Assembly: GCA_029876055.1 (NCBI GenBank)
Contig: CM056875.1
Location: 2,046,001-2,110,000, forward strand
From: Madurella fahalii
Taxonomy: Eukaryota > Ascomycota > Sordariomycetes > Sordariales
DNA: 64,000 bases
Direction: 5' to 3'
Shown: piece after piece, positions 45,107 to 55,269 of the stretch
How the letters are laid out: each line of letters opens with the position of its first letter
Numbering within the stretch: the stretch's first letter is position 1
Notes under the pieces: model-generated
What the model saw: the letters and a program-made list of their open reading frames with translations, nothing else
Told to the model about the DNA's origin: nothing
Databases searched by the model: none
Program-made: the position numbers and the translations under genes

Positions 45107-46741
45107 TCATCGACCCCTCCTGTCTCTGTCACGGCCCTTGTCCTTATCCCTGTCCCTGTCCCTCTCCCGATCCCAGGTTCTGGAAGAGCCACCAGAGCGC
45201 GATTCCCTGGCTATCCTCTTCTCGTCCTTTAGGTTTCTAGCTTTCTCAAGGGGATCAATGACAACCAGCTCCTCTTCGGCCTTCTTTCGGTAGCTGAGGT
45301 CCTTGCCGAGCTTATCAGCAGCGAAACTCAGCGTGTGAGACATCCAGCCTTCATCGTCGCTCTCGTCCTTGACCTCCTTATCCCAGGCTCTACAGCTCTG
45401 GCAGTTGGCGATGAAGTGAAGGTCGCACACCTCTCCGTCGCCATCTTGTTCGCCGTTGCCATCGCCTTCATCCATAGAAGGCTGGGACACTTTCTTCTCC
45501 GGGGGGGCTTGTTCCAATTTTGACCTGAAAGATCTTAGGAGATCCAAGGCTTCTTGCTCCTCCCTCGTGCTGATATTGCTGCCTCCTGGGCGCCGCTTCC
45601 TGCCGCGCGTCGATGTCTCCGGTACGAGTAACTCAAGAGCCGACTTCTTCTTCTCTTTGACTGGTTCTGCGTGAATTGTCCGCTTCATGGATGCCTTGAC
45701 CGCGGCGATCTCCTCATTAGTCCTTTCGAGGAGGGACTTCTTCGGGGGCTGTTCCGGCTCGGGGCTGGATCTTTCGCTGCTATGTGTTCTGGGTGGTGGT
45801 GCTTTCCTTACCGGAACTGGTTCCGGTATGCCTGGGCTTCTCCGCGTCTCAGCTGGCCGCTGTTCTGGCGCTCGCGCTTCCTTGACCTCCTTGTCCAGCA
45901 GCTTTGTCTCTTTCTTAGCAGGTGCTCTAACCGGCATTGTTTTCTTCACGGGTTCTTCATCCACGTCCATAACAATCCTTGTGTCAAACTTGGCCTTTTT
46001 GACGACAGGAAGGTCTTCGCCATCGCCTTCTTCATCTCCGAAGCTCAGCAGCTGCTTGCCGCCCTTTCTCTTCTTTTGCTTCTTCTCTGCTGCAATAGGC
46101 CTAGGAACTTCTTGCCGGACTTTCTTTTCCCTCTTCTTCATGTCCTCAAAGGGATTGATAAGGATCTCGATGCGTGTAATCTTGACCGGGTAAAGTGGCC
46201 TCTCGCTGCCCTCTTGCACCTCGGTCTCTCCCATTTTGGCTAGGTTATAAATCGTGTCACCGGCTACTCGGCCGAACACGGTGTTTTTGCCCGTCAACTC
46301 CTCTGTTTTCCCCAACGTGAAGAAGAATTGGCTCCCGTTACTGTCCGGTGTCCCCTCGTTGGCCATTCCCAGGAGACCACGCCGGTTGAACTTCAACCGC
46401 GAGTGAAATTCATCTTTGAAGTTCACCCCCATGGGTCCGGCATTCTGTCCCTTGCGCTGGTCCATTGGCCATGGGTCGAGGTCTCCGCCGAATGCACCGC
46501 CGTCGTAGATCGATTCCCCTCCATGTCCCGTGCCGGTCGGATCGCCGCCTTGGATGATAAATCCCGGAACCAGACGGTGGAAAATGGTGTTGTCATAGTA
46601 CCCGTCCAGACTAAGCTGCAGAAAGTTGCGGCAGGTTAGGGGCGTCTGCTTTGCGAACAGTTCGATCGCGATCTCGCCTTGGGTCGTGTGAATGATTGCC
46701 GACGCGGTCGGTTGCGGCTCGAGATTGTAAATGGCCGACAT
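45107..46741 (-). CDS. cwc27: Spliceosome cyclophilin CWC27
   Basis: Intronless gene of 544 residues. The cyclophilin domain (about 1-200) has IFHRLVPGFIIQGGDPTGTG, MANEGTPDSNGSQFFF (the MAN and QFF positions) and TVFGRV. The cyclosporin-contact Trp is Glu (KTEELTGK) and the His before VFG is Asn; Glu at this place is also found in human CWC27, which lacks isomerase activity, so this copy is probably non-catalytic as well. The domain is followed by a charged, disordered linker (Lys/Glu-rich, with KKREKK and RTHSSERSSPEPE) and a conserved C-terminal region (LLRSFRSKLE, CDLHFIANCQSCRAWD, GWMSHTLSFAADKLGKDL) that anchors it in the spliceosome. The extreme tail is RD-rich (DRERDRDRDKDKG), common in splicing factors. 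CWC27 joins the activated (B-act) spliceosome with CWC22. Confidence 0.96.
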   Translation of the reverse strand: MSAIYNLEPQPTASAIIHTTQGEIAIELFAKQTPLTCRNFLQLSLDGYYDNTIFHRLVPGFIIQGGDPTGTGHGGESIYDGGAFGGDLDPWPMDQRKGQNAGPMGVNFKDEFHSRLKFNRRGLLGMANEGTPDSNGSQFFFTLGKTEELTGKNTVFGRVAGDTIYNLAKMGETEVQEGSERPLYPVKITRIEILINPFEDMKKREKKVRQEVPRPIAAEKKQKKRKGGKQLLSFGDEEGDGEDLPVVKKAKFDTRIVMDVDEEPVKKTMPVRAPAKKETKLLDKEVKEARAPEQRPAETRRSPGIPEPVPVRKAPPPRTHSSERSSPEPEQPPKKSLLERTNEEIAAVKASMKRTIHAEPVKEKKKSALELLVPETSTRGRKRRPGGSNISTREEQEALDLLRSFRSKLEQAPPEKKVSQPSMDEGDGNGEQDGDGEVCDLHFIANCQSCRAWDKEVKDESDDEGWMSHTLSFAADKLGKDLSYRKKAEEELVVIDPLEKARNLKDEKRIARESRSGGSSRTWDRERDRDRDKDKGRDRDRRGR

Positions 46742-47389
46742 TGTCGCGACTGCTTGGTGGGGATTCTAATGCCGTCAAGGCAATGTGCGAGGCCGGCGGC
46801 TCGCCGAGCATTCGATAGCTGTTGTATTGTGTAACGGAATCTTAGCAGCTACGGTCTTGGGGGCAGATTTGATGGCTTGTGTTGCCCGCCGCGGAAAGCC
46901 GCCGGGCGCCACACTGGTTCCAGGGAGATGATAGTGCGAGTTTCAACAACGGTGCACGGTGCGCATAGCGATTCTGTAGCGAGGCAGAAAGGTTCGAAGC
47001 TATGATAAAGAGATATTACGGTCCAGTTAGGTAAGTTCTCCTGCTTTCTTGGCCAAGAGAGCCGTAATCCATCGGCTTAGCAAAATACTCATCTACTGCC
47101 CAAGTTATTTCGGACAGTCGCATCTCACATCCGTGCCTTTCAGTTGGTTCGGGGTGTGGCTGTGCCGCACATGGGATCGATTGCGGGGCCTGGCAAGGAA
47201 GCCCAGCATCGATGTCCCAGCTTGGGGAGCTTGCGACTTCAACTCGGCGGAGCTTTGCCTGACGAAAAGGCGACAACCCTTCGTCAACCACCTACCAACC
47301 TCAAGCGCCGTCTAGAGTGCCCGCCGACTCAGCATCAAGACCTACACAGATTTTTCAACCTGCACGAGCCTCGCAGATCCGCCCTCACA
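46742..47389. promoter_or_regulatory. Divergent promoter of CWC27 and V-ATPase subunit B
   Basis: 648 bp separate the two start codons. The interval contains only short, random open frames. I could not assign a specific factor site. Confidence 0.5.
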
Positions 47390-49253
47390 ATGAGCGACCC
47401 CCGGGAATCGTCGTCTTACCGAGTGACGCCTAGGATCCGCTACAACACTGTTGGTGGTGTCAACGGACCCCTCGTCATCCTCGACAACGTTAGCCCACCC
47501 CACGCCATTTCCGCGAAATGCGCATTCCCTAACCGCTCTCCCAGGTCAAATCCCCAAGATACAATGAGATCGTGACACTCACCCTCCCGGACGGGACGGA
47601 GCGCTCCGGTCAGGTTTTGGAGGCTCGAGGTTGGTGCTCCACATCCCGCATTGGTGTGATACATCCTAACCCATATGCGCTGCGCAGGGAACCGAGCGAT
47701 TGTGCAGGTTAGAACGCACGCCCTATTTAATTTGCCCCGACGACGCAGAACCGCTGATCGATTGAGCAGGTTTTCGAGGGCACTTCGGGTATCGATGTGA
47801 AGAAGGTGAGCAAGAAGCCAATATGAAGCGGGCCTTCAGTTAGCTGATTCGGGGCAAGACCCGGGTTGAGTTCACAGGAGAGAGTTTGAAGCTCGGCGTG
47901 TCAGAAGACATGCTGGGCCGCATCTTCGATGGTTCAGGGCGTGCAATCGACAAGGGGCCCAAGGTGCTCGCCGAAGAATTCTTGGATATCAACGGCAGCC
48001 CTATCAATCCCTACTCAAGAGTATGACGTCCACTGCCATGCACCCTAGGCACGATGTTAAGACAGCATAGGTCTACCCCGAGGAGATGATCTCGACTGGT
48101 ATCTCGGCGATTGATACCATGAACTCGATCGCGCGTGGGCAAAAGATCCCTATTTTCTCGGCCGCCGGTCTGCCGCACAACGAAATCGCTGCCCAGATTT
48201 GCCGGCAGGCCGGCCTGGTCCAGCGCGAAGGTGTGACGAACAAAGGTGTCCATGATGGCCACGAGGAGAATTTCTCGATCGTGTTTGCGGCCATGGGTGT
48301 CAACTTGGAGACTGCCCGTTTCTTCACCCGCGACTTTGAGGAGAACGGGAGCTTGGAGCGCACCACGTTGTTCCTCAACCTTGCCAACGACCCAACGTAG
48401 GTTCTGGGGACTCAAGGCACGCTAGGGTTCTTGCTAACCACCCGATAGCATCGAACGCATCATTACACCCCGTCTCGCGCTTACAACCGCCGAGTACTAC
48501 GCGTACCAGCTCGAGAAACACGTGCTGGTTATTCTCACCGATCTTTCGGCCTACTGCGACGCGCTTCGTGAGGTGTCGGCAGCTCGAGAAGAAGTACCAG
48601 GCCGTCGCGGTTTTCCCGGTTATATGTACACAGATTTGTCCACCATCTACGAGCGTGCCGGTCGTGTTCAGGGCCGGAACGGATCCATCACGCAGATCCC
48701 GATTCTCACCATGCCCAACGACGATATCACGCATCCTATTCCTGACTTGACAGGTTACATTACCGAGGGCCAGATCTTTGTCGACCGTGGCCTGTACAAC
48801 CGCGGCATTTATCCTCCCATCAACGTACTGCCGTCCTTGTCCCGTCTGATGAAGTCTGCCATTGGTGAGGGTATGACTCGCAAGGACCACGGCGATGTAT
48901 CGAACCAGCTATATGCAAAGTATGCCATCGGCCGTGACGCGGCGGCGATGAAGGCTGTCGTCGGCGAGGAGGCATTATCTGCCGAAGACAAGCTCTCGCT
49001 CGAGTTCCTTGACAAGTTCGAGCGCAGCTTTATCAGCCAGGGCCCGTACGAGTCGCGGACGATTTTTGAGTCTCTGGACCTTGCGTGGAGTTTACTGCGC
49101 ATTTACCGCAAGGACATGCTCAACCGTATCCCGGCCAAGATTATCAACGAGTTCTACCAGAGAACACCCGCGGACCGGAAGGGCAAGGGCAAGGCGCCGA
49201 CCAAGGATACCAGAGACACAGCGGCGCCAGAGGAGAATCTGATCGATGCATGA
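47390..49253 (+). CDS. vma-2: V-type ATPase subunit B
   Basis: Seven exons (47390-47488, 47545-47629, 47688-47707, 47770-47805, 47859-48020, 48071-48396, 48449-49253) encode 510 residues, close to the usual 505-515. Subunit B is the non-catalytic nucleotide-binding partner of subunit A in the V1 sector and contributes to proton pumping into the vacuole. The protein shows YNTVGGVNGPLVILD, GTERSGQVLEARGNRAIVQVF (split across exons), the degenerate P-loop region IFSAAGLPHNEIAAQI, TIYERAGRV, IPILTMPNDDITHPIPDLTG and KYAIGRDAAAMKAVVGEEAL. The 5' half is cut into small exons, one of only 20 nt, while the last exon is long. All joints keep the frame. The C-terminal tail (KGKGKAPTKD...) is longer than in yeast. 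Confidence 0.97.
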
Positions 49254-50605
49254 TTGGGACGACGGGTGACTATGGCTTTTTCCCTCTTTAGCATGTTCAA
49301 ACGCGTGTCCTCGGAGGCTTATTATGTGGCGGTAACGCAAGACGTGCGTGTATATGATCGGCTGGGGGATGTGGTTGGTGGGGTTGCAGACTGGAATTCA
49401 CTAGACTTCTTTGCCATCATCCATCCCGTCTTGAGTCGCCTAAGATACATGTACCGTACAGGGCTGCCATTGGGGCGCCTGTAACCTCTCGGCTGCCCTG
49501 CGTCACCCAGCCAAAACTCGGGCCGGAAGTGAAGCGATCAGGCAGTCTCTTATCCACCCTCCCCTCCGTCAAGCTAGCAGGCGAATGCAGAATTGAGTAG
49601 GCATAGAGCAATTCGTTCAGAAGTCAACCAGCCTTCTTGCATCATGATACCGACATCAACTTGGCTCACTTACACCTCTCGCAATGCATGGCTGCATCAT
49701 CCATCAAGCCTTGGCATTGATACAAGCTTTATTAGTGACCAGGGTTGTTGAGTCGCCCCGCACCCGAGAGCGCCTACCAAAAGCCACAGCCGCTCCAATC
49801 GCTTAACGTCATTCCAGGGCCCGAAATTTTCCCGAATCCTCATGCTCCCATTGTGAGCCAGCCCGTAACGAGACCTGCCGGCGGTAAGCAGCCGAGATGC
49901 AATGGAGATGAGCCGGGACCGGGAGCCAGGAATTCAAGGTCCCGAGTAACGCGGTCCCGTCTGGATTGGAGTTGCAAGAGGCCCAAGCTCGCTTGCAGAG
50001 AGTAGCAGTGAGGTCTGCACCCCGCAACCATGTGAGGTTCCCAACTTCCTCTTTAGGAGAATGGAGATGTTGCGATCTGCGTTGGTAGAGGCGCCGGGGG
50101 GGGTTCCGGTCTCTCATCCACGAGTCGCATTCCGGGAATTTCTTGAGCTAACTTGCCGCTGTCGTTTCACAGCATAGCACCGTGCTACGGTCTGGCCCGT
50201 TTACCGGGTCTTGGTGGATGAAGCCCATATTCGAGCGCGCCTGGAGGGGAAACAACAGGGCCGAATTGTGCAGCGCGCAACCGACCCGGGTTCATCTAAG
50301 CTCTTGCAGATTACCAACCGCCTGCCACCAATGCGGAGTTGGTGTTCATCCAAACTCAAAGTTACATTCACCGTGCTCTCCCCCGCCTGCATGTACAGTA
50401 CCCTGCTATTCACTTTCAATCCAGGCCCCAGCGGGTGTGAGCTCATACTGTGAGCCCTGGACCGGTATTAATCCTCCTTCTCCCATTTCACATTTTACTT
50501 CTTCCTTCATGTCCGACCCCCCAACCCTCCCACGCGTCCCATTGCTCGTACTGCGTTGCGCGATTCGAGTCACTGGTGATCCAATCCGGCTCATCGACCG
50601 CCACC
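49254..50605. other. Intergenic region
   Basis: Contains the 3' flank of the V-ATPase B gene and the promoter of the epimerase gene. Immediately upstream of 50606 the leader is pyrimidine-rich (about 50466-50515). No gene is supported. Confidence 0.55.
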
Positions 50606-51881
50606 ATGCATATACACATACTCTTCAGCGCAGCATTGCTGCCGCTGCTGAATACAGTCCTGGCTGAGTCTTCGTCTGGATACGAACCGGATGAGAACGG
50701 AAAGTACTGGATATATGGCGAGGGCATTGCGGCCGCCTTTGTGCCTTACGGTGCATCCATTTCCGATCTCTTAGTCAACGACCGGTACGGAATTCAGCGT
50801 GACGTGGTCATGGGCTTCGACAACGCCAGCTATTACAGCATTGATAGGCAACACCCACATCTTGGCGGCGTTCCCGGCCGCTATGCCAACCGCATCAAGA
50901 ATAGCACCTTTGAGTTGGACGGAGAGAAATACACGGTCGCAGCAAACGAGCACCCCACCGCCGAGCATCCGGATGGTATCAATACCCTCCACGGTGGCCC
51001 GGATGGCTGGGACTGGCGGAATTTCAGTGTCGTCGCCCACACCGAAAACAGCGTCACCTTTTCCATTATTGACCCCGACGGCAAAGAAGGATTCCCGGGC
51101 GAGGTCATATCCTACATTACGTACACGGTCGGCAAGATGACTTGGGACGCCAAGATGGTGGCCATCGCCACGACCAAGAAGACGCCCATCATGCTGAGTA
51201 GTCACACGTACTGGAACTTGGACGGATTTGCCAATAACGAGACCAACACGGTGCTGAACCACACGTTCTACCTGCCCTACAGCGGCCAGCGGGTCGAGGT
51301 CGACAATATCCTGATACCCACCGGCAACATCCTGGCCAATGCCAAGGGCTCAGTCAACGACTTCTGGAGCGAGCCAAAACAAATCGGCTACAGCTTTTCC
51401 GACCCCGAGATTCACGGGAACTGCGGGTTCAACTGCACCGGCTATGGTATGTTTGTTCATCCCGAAGAGCTTACTCTTTCCCCATTCTTATGCAAACAAA
51501 ACAGACAACTGCTACCTCGTCAATCGCCCCGGACCCCAAGACTGGCGTGCCCCCAGCTCTCTTGTCGCTAGCCTGTCCTCGGCCTGGTCCGGCATCAAAC
51601 TCGATATCTACACGGACCAGGACGCCTTCCAGATGTACTCCTGCGGCGGCCAGAACGGATCATTTGCGCTCAAGAAGACGCAGGGGCTGCATGGAACTGA
51701 GGACGGCACTGAGCCTTTGTTCCCACGAACCGTGCCTCAGTACGGTTGTGTTGTGCTCGAGGTGCAGGATTGGATCGATGGGATCAACCACCCCGAGTGG
51801 GGCCGCCTGGGCAAGCAGGTGTTTGAACCAGGCGGTGACCCGTATGTACTGCAGGTTAGCCACCGATTTTCGGTGGAGTAA
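50606..51881 (+). CDS. Secreted aldose 1-epimerase (galactose mutarotase family)
   Basis: Two exons (50606-51446, 51505-51881) give 405 residues. The ATG at 50606 has a strong context (CCACCATG) and begins a signal peptide of about 20 residues (ILFSAALLPLLNTVLA). The rest is the galactose-mutarotase fold: YGASISDLLV, GFDNASYY, GRYANRIKNSTF, NTLHGGPDGWDWR with the conserved His, SSHTYWNLDGF with the second His, and near the C terminus CVVLEVQDWIDG with a Glu in the expected place for the catalytic base. It converts alpha and beta anomers of sugars such as galactose or glucose. Several NxT/NxS sequons suggest glycosylation. Secretion points to a role outside the cell in plant polysaccharide use, although this is inferred. 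The DNC motif at the exon junction and other Cys residues may form disulfides. Confidence 0.92.
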
Positions 51882-52565
51882 GGAGGTGGTAGTCGAGTTT
51901 TCTAGTGGTGCTGGTGGACGGCTCGATATATCCGGTGGCCTGGATTTGGTAGCTCAGGCGTTTGGGGCGGGGAAAGATGTTATTCTTCATGACGTTGCCC
52001 GTGTAATACGGTTTGTTTTGGCACCATGGTAGTGGCTATTCAGTTTGCGCCGGCTTTCTGCAGTAAGACCTGTGGATACGCTAGCAGCAGCGCAACGCGC
52101 AGTTATTAATACCACAAAGTTGTATGTCTGAGCAACTGCTAAGGTCACACCCATTATGCTTATTCATACGTCATCTGGGGTCCTCCGCTCCTGAGTTGGA
52201 TCTTCGAAGGTGAAGGTGAACTCGGAGCACAGCTGAGTCTCAATAGCTCCTCGGTATGGCAAAAGTGGGGCAATTTTCTTTAAGTCGGGTCGTTGCAACC
52301 GCTTCAGTCGTTTCTTAAACACAATACGATCACCCAAAGTCCCCTCAAAACGCGCAAACCAGCTCTTCACAAACCTAAATATATGCAGACTTTCTAGTAT
52401 TCCACTCTCAAGCGCCAAGTCATAAATATAAACCGCGTCAATAAAACCACCAAACACCTGCGCGCGTCCAATCGGTCGCAGCAACATCACCGTCACTCCC
52501 CTCCAAGCAACCAACTAACTAAACCCCTGAGGACATCCACACCAATCTCAAGGATTTCTAAACCA
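51882..52565. other. Intergenic region
   Basis: Tail of the epimerase transcript and the CTF8 promoter. The open frame at 52164-52514 on the minus strand has no family features and I regard it as non-coding. Confidence 0.5.
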
Positions 52566-53060
52566 ATGCCACTCTCAACACAATCAATAACCCTCCACCC
52601 ACGCCCCAAACACCCCATCTCCTCCCCATCGCCACTAATCAACCCGCTCCCAACCCTCCTCCAGACCCCCTCCGGTTTGGCGCTCCTTGAGCTGCAAGGG
52701 ACGATCAATCTGCCTCCCATACAGCAAAACCAGCCACCCTCGCCTTCCACCTCAAGTCCAGATACAAATCCAATCCCCATCGGCCGCCTCTACTTCCCAG
52801 ACCACCATCCCGAGAGCAACGAAACGGCCTGGATGAAGCGCGTCTACATGTACGTCGGCGAGCACCAGCGCCTGCAGGGGGAGGTGAAGAAGTTACCGCG
52901 GGCCGTGGCGGTTGTGCGGAAGAGGAGGACGGGTATGGACGGGGTTAAGGAGAGGGACGGAGAAGGAGGGGCGAGTGAGGAGGAGTTGGAGGTTGTTGAC
53001 ATTGTCAAATGGAAGGTTGTGTTTTCTGCGAGGCCGGAGCCGGTTGGGAGTGAGGAGTAG
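52566..53060 (+). CDS. ctf8: Chromosome transmission fidelity protein 8 (Ctf8)
   Basis: Single exon, 164 residues. Ctf8 with Ctf18 and Dcc1 forms the alternative RFC clamp loader that loads or unloads PCNA and is needed for sister chromatid cohesion. The family core is plain: LLELQGTINLP, IGRLYFPDH, the helix KRVYMYVGEHQRLQGEVKKL, PRAVAVVRK, and the C-terminal EVVDIVKWKVVFSARPEPV. The N-terminal 35 residues and the linker between the second and third blocks (Pro/Ser-rich) are variable in the family. An insertion of ~28 residues rich in Glu and Gly lies between VVRK and EVVDIV. The stop is 314 bp from the end of the convergent DPH1 gene. Confidence 0.9.
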   Translation: MPLSTQSITLHPRPKHPISSPSPLINPLPTLLQTPSGLALLELQGTINLPPIQQNQPPSPSTSSPDTNPIPIGRLYFPDHHPESNETAWMKRVYMYVGEHQRLQGEVKKLPRAVAVVRKRRTGMDGVKERDGEGGASEEELEVVDIVKWKVVFSARPEPVGSEE

Positions 53061-53374
53061 ACGGTGTTGGGTTGGAGGGAAGATGGGATGGGGGTTACTG
53101 GGCTGGGTTGGATATGTCGCATTGGGAACGGGGGGGTATTGTGCGTAGCGTGAGGTGAGGAGTGTCTCCCCGGAGAGTCCGAGTGCGTGACTCCAGGGAA
53201 TGGTGTACTAAGAAGAGACGCTTGGGCTGGGTGGGCGAGAAGGAAGTTGCCAGACTTTAAAGCGGGCTTTCACATAGCATAGACCTACTAGGAAATGGAG
53301 CGTGAGAAAGATCTGTGATTTCACGCTGAGACAAGTCACTAGACACATCTGACTCGACTCGCTGCTATTTAATG
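53061..53374. other. Intergenic region between convergent CTF8 and DPH1
   Basis: Only 314 bp; the two transcripts may overlap at their 3' ends. Nothing else is recognised. Confidence 0.55.
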
Positions 53375-54767
53375 CTAGCTGGCTGCTACGGGAGCGGCGG
53401 GCTTTGCTCTACCGAGCCCTTCTTTGCCGTAGTAATCCATTGGATATGCCCCCTTACCCCAGTCCTCCTTCTCCTCCAGCGCAACCAGCGCCTCGTACGG
53501 GGTAAGCAGCGGACGGGGGAAGGCATATCCCCAGTCGATGCTCAGTCTCGGGCACGCCACCTGCACCCAGCACTCGACGTCGTTCATCAGCGCCAGCTTG
53601 CCCGGGAAGATCTCGCTGAGTAGCAGGTTGACAAACGGAATGCCCATTTGCTTGAGCTTGCTCTCGATAAGAGCCATGGTGTGCGGATTCCCTTGCCTTC
53701 CCAGTGACCCAAGGATGAGGCCCCATTTCTTGGCCGACTTTGCCGTCCGGATAGCATCCCGTCTGAGGTCCTGCATCTCGCCGTGGCCGTACGTCTCGTG
53801 CGTCAGTTTACGCGAGTACGGGTCGTACCGGTAAGCCGGGATCTCCGGATTGTGGATCATGACACTTTCAAGGTGAAAGCGGCCATCCCCAAGGTATAGG
53901 ATCAGATCCACGGGGCTATCGGTGTACGTAGAAAGATTTGGTGATGTGCAGCCCAGGATCTCGCCTTTCGAGAGAGGCGCAATCTGAGGCACAATCACCT
54001 TGAAGCCCGCCTTCTCCAGCGTCGACCGCACCCCATGGATTGTGGCGTTGAACTGGATCGTTCCCACCATGGCAATCGTCTTTCCGGGAGAAAAGTTCCG
54101 TTCTAGCGTGGCAACTAGGTGGGACGTGTCGATGCTGATGTCGACAAACACATAGAGCGTCTTGATCTTGGTCACATCCGCTGGGATGAGACAGCTGTGA
54201 GCGTAGTGCACCAGCAGGTCGCACCCCATGGCCCGCGCGGTGTAGTCATCGATGCAGCACGCCCCGTACGTAACATCACCCATGATCAGCGTCTCGATGC
54301 CGGGACAGAACTGCGTGAGAATGTCTGAGATGGTGGTGGCGAACAGCAGAAGACCTTCGGGCATTTGTAACGCTACCCTCTTGGCACCGAGCGTGCGGAT
54401 ACGGTGAATGGTCTTGGGTATCTCAAACGAATAGTTTGGCGGAAGAAGGGCTATCGCCGCTTTCAGTGCCTCATCGTTTAGGATCTCTGGGGGGACTTGG
54501 TTAAGCAGTCTCGGTGCCCTCCTTGGCTGCGCGACTGTGACGGCAGATCAGCTTCCATTCCTGCAATTTGCGAATAGAGTCCCCGGTACCTTGAATGGCT
54601 CCGCTGTCTTCGATCGACGTATTGCTAGAGGCAGACTTGGACGCCTCGGCTGCAGCCCGTCTGCCGACGAAGCGTTTTTTTGGTTGTTTAACCACATTTT
54701 GAGCGGCTTGGCTCTCTTCGATATCGTCAGCAATGCCCAAATTGACAAGAACGCGATCCTCCTCCAT
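53375..54767 (-). CDS. dph1: Diphthamide biosynthesis protein Dph1
   Basis: Two exons (54767-54590, 54534-53375; 55-nt intron) encode 445 residues. Dph1 with Dph2 forms the iron-sulfur radical enzyme that transfers a 3-amino-3-carboxypropyl group from S-adenosylmethionine to a His of eEF2, the first step of diphthamide synthesis. Cysteine-containing conserved blocks are visible: MGDVTYGACCIDD, HYAHSCLIP, EILGCTSPN and VQVACPRLSIDWG; three of these cysteines (one in each of YGACC, LGC and VAC) are expected to hold the 4Fe-4S cluster. RVALQMPEGLLLFA and the GDGRFHLES block are also typical. The N-terminal ~60 residues are basic and variable (PKKRFVGRR). It is divergent with the eS6 gene, and both products act in translation. 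Confidence 0.95.
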
Positions 54768-55269
54768 GGCAGAGAACAGATTCTAGCACAAAGTTGGAAG
54801 TGCTTTGTCACCTCGCGTTTCTGGGTAGGCGGGGGGCAATGGTTTGGCCGGACAGGGACGAGCGAGCAGGAACCAGCCAAAAGCCCCTGTGGAGTGCTAT
54901 CGGGGCTGCTTCAACACAATAAGCTGTAGTATGCTGTTCGGGAACACAGATTATATCGTCTCGCACCCGCTGTATTTATTGACTTCGGTGCCTTTTCCAC
55001 CAGGTTGGTTCCTATAGTCTACATATTACTGTATGTTGAGCCTTTAACTGTCCACTCTTCCCCGAGACCCACAAGCGAGCAAGGCTGGGCCCAATGGAGA
55101 CCCACTTGATTCGGAGAAGTGGGTGCCATCAAATCTTGGCCAATCAGAACCTGCAGCAATTGTGCCCTAAGATCTTTTCCTGGTGGGAGTGCACACAAAA
55201 CCCTTCGCTTCGATTTCTCCAGTCTCTGTCCGCATCATCAACGACGGCCGTTCAGCAAATACCGGCACC
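54768..55269. promoter_or_regulatory. Divergent DPH1/eS6 promoter with two CCAAT boxes
   Basis: The interval separates the start codons of DPH1 (minus) and eS6 (plus) by 502 bp. CCAAT pentamers occur at 55091-55095 and 55140-55144, about 175 and 125 bp upstream of the eS6 ATG, which is the usual position for CCAAT-binding (HAP) complex sites in fungal promoters. The leader just before the ATG is rich in pyrimidines around 55210-55240. The assignment to the HAP complex is inferred from the motif. Confidence 0.5.

Noticed and set aside
48396..48500. Apparent frameshift in the V-ATPase B gene near the sixth intron
   Set aside because: Careful placement of the CATCGAACGC exon start at 48449 restores the frame; translations on both strands agree with no missing base.
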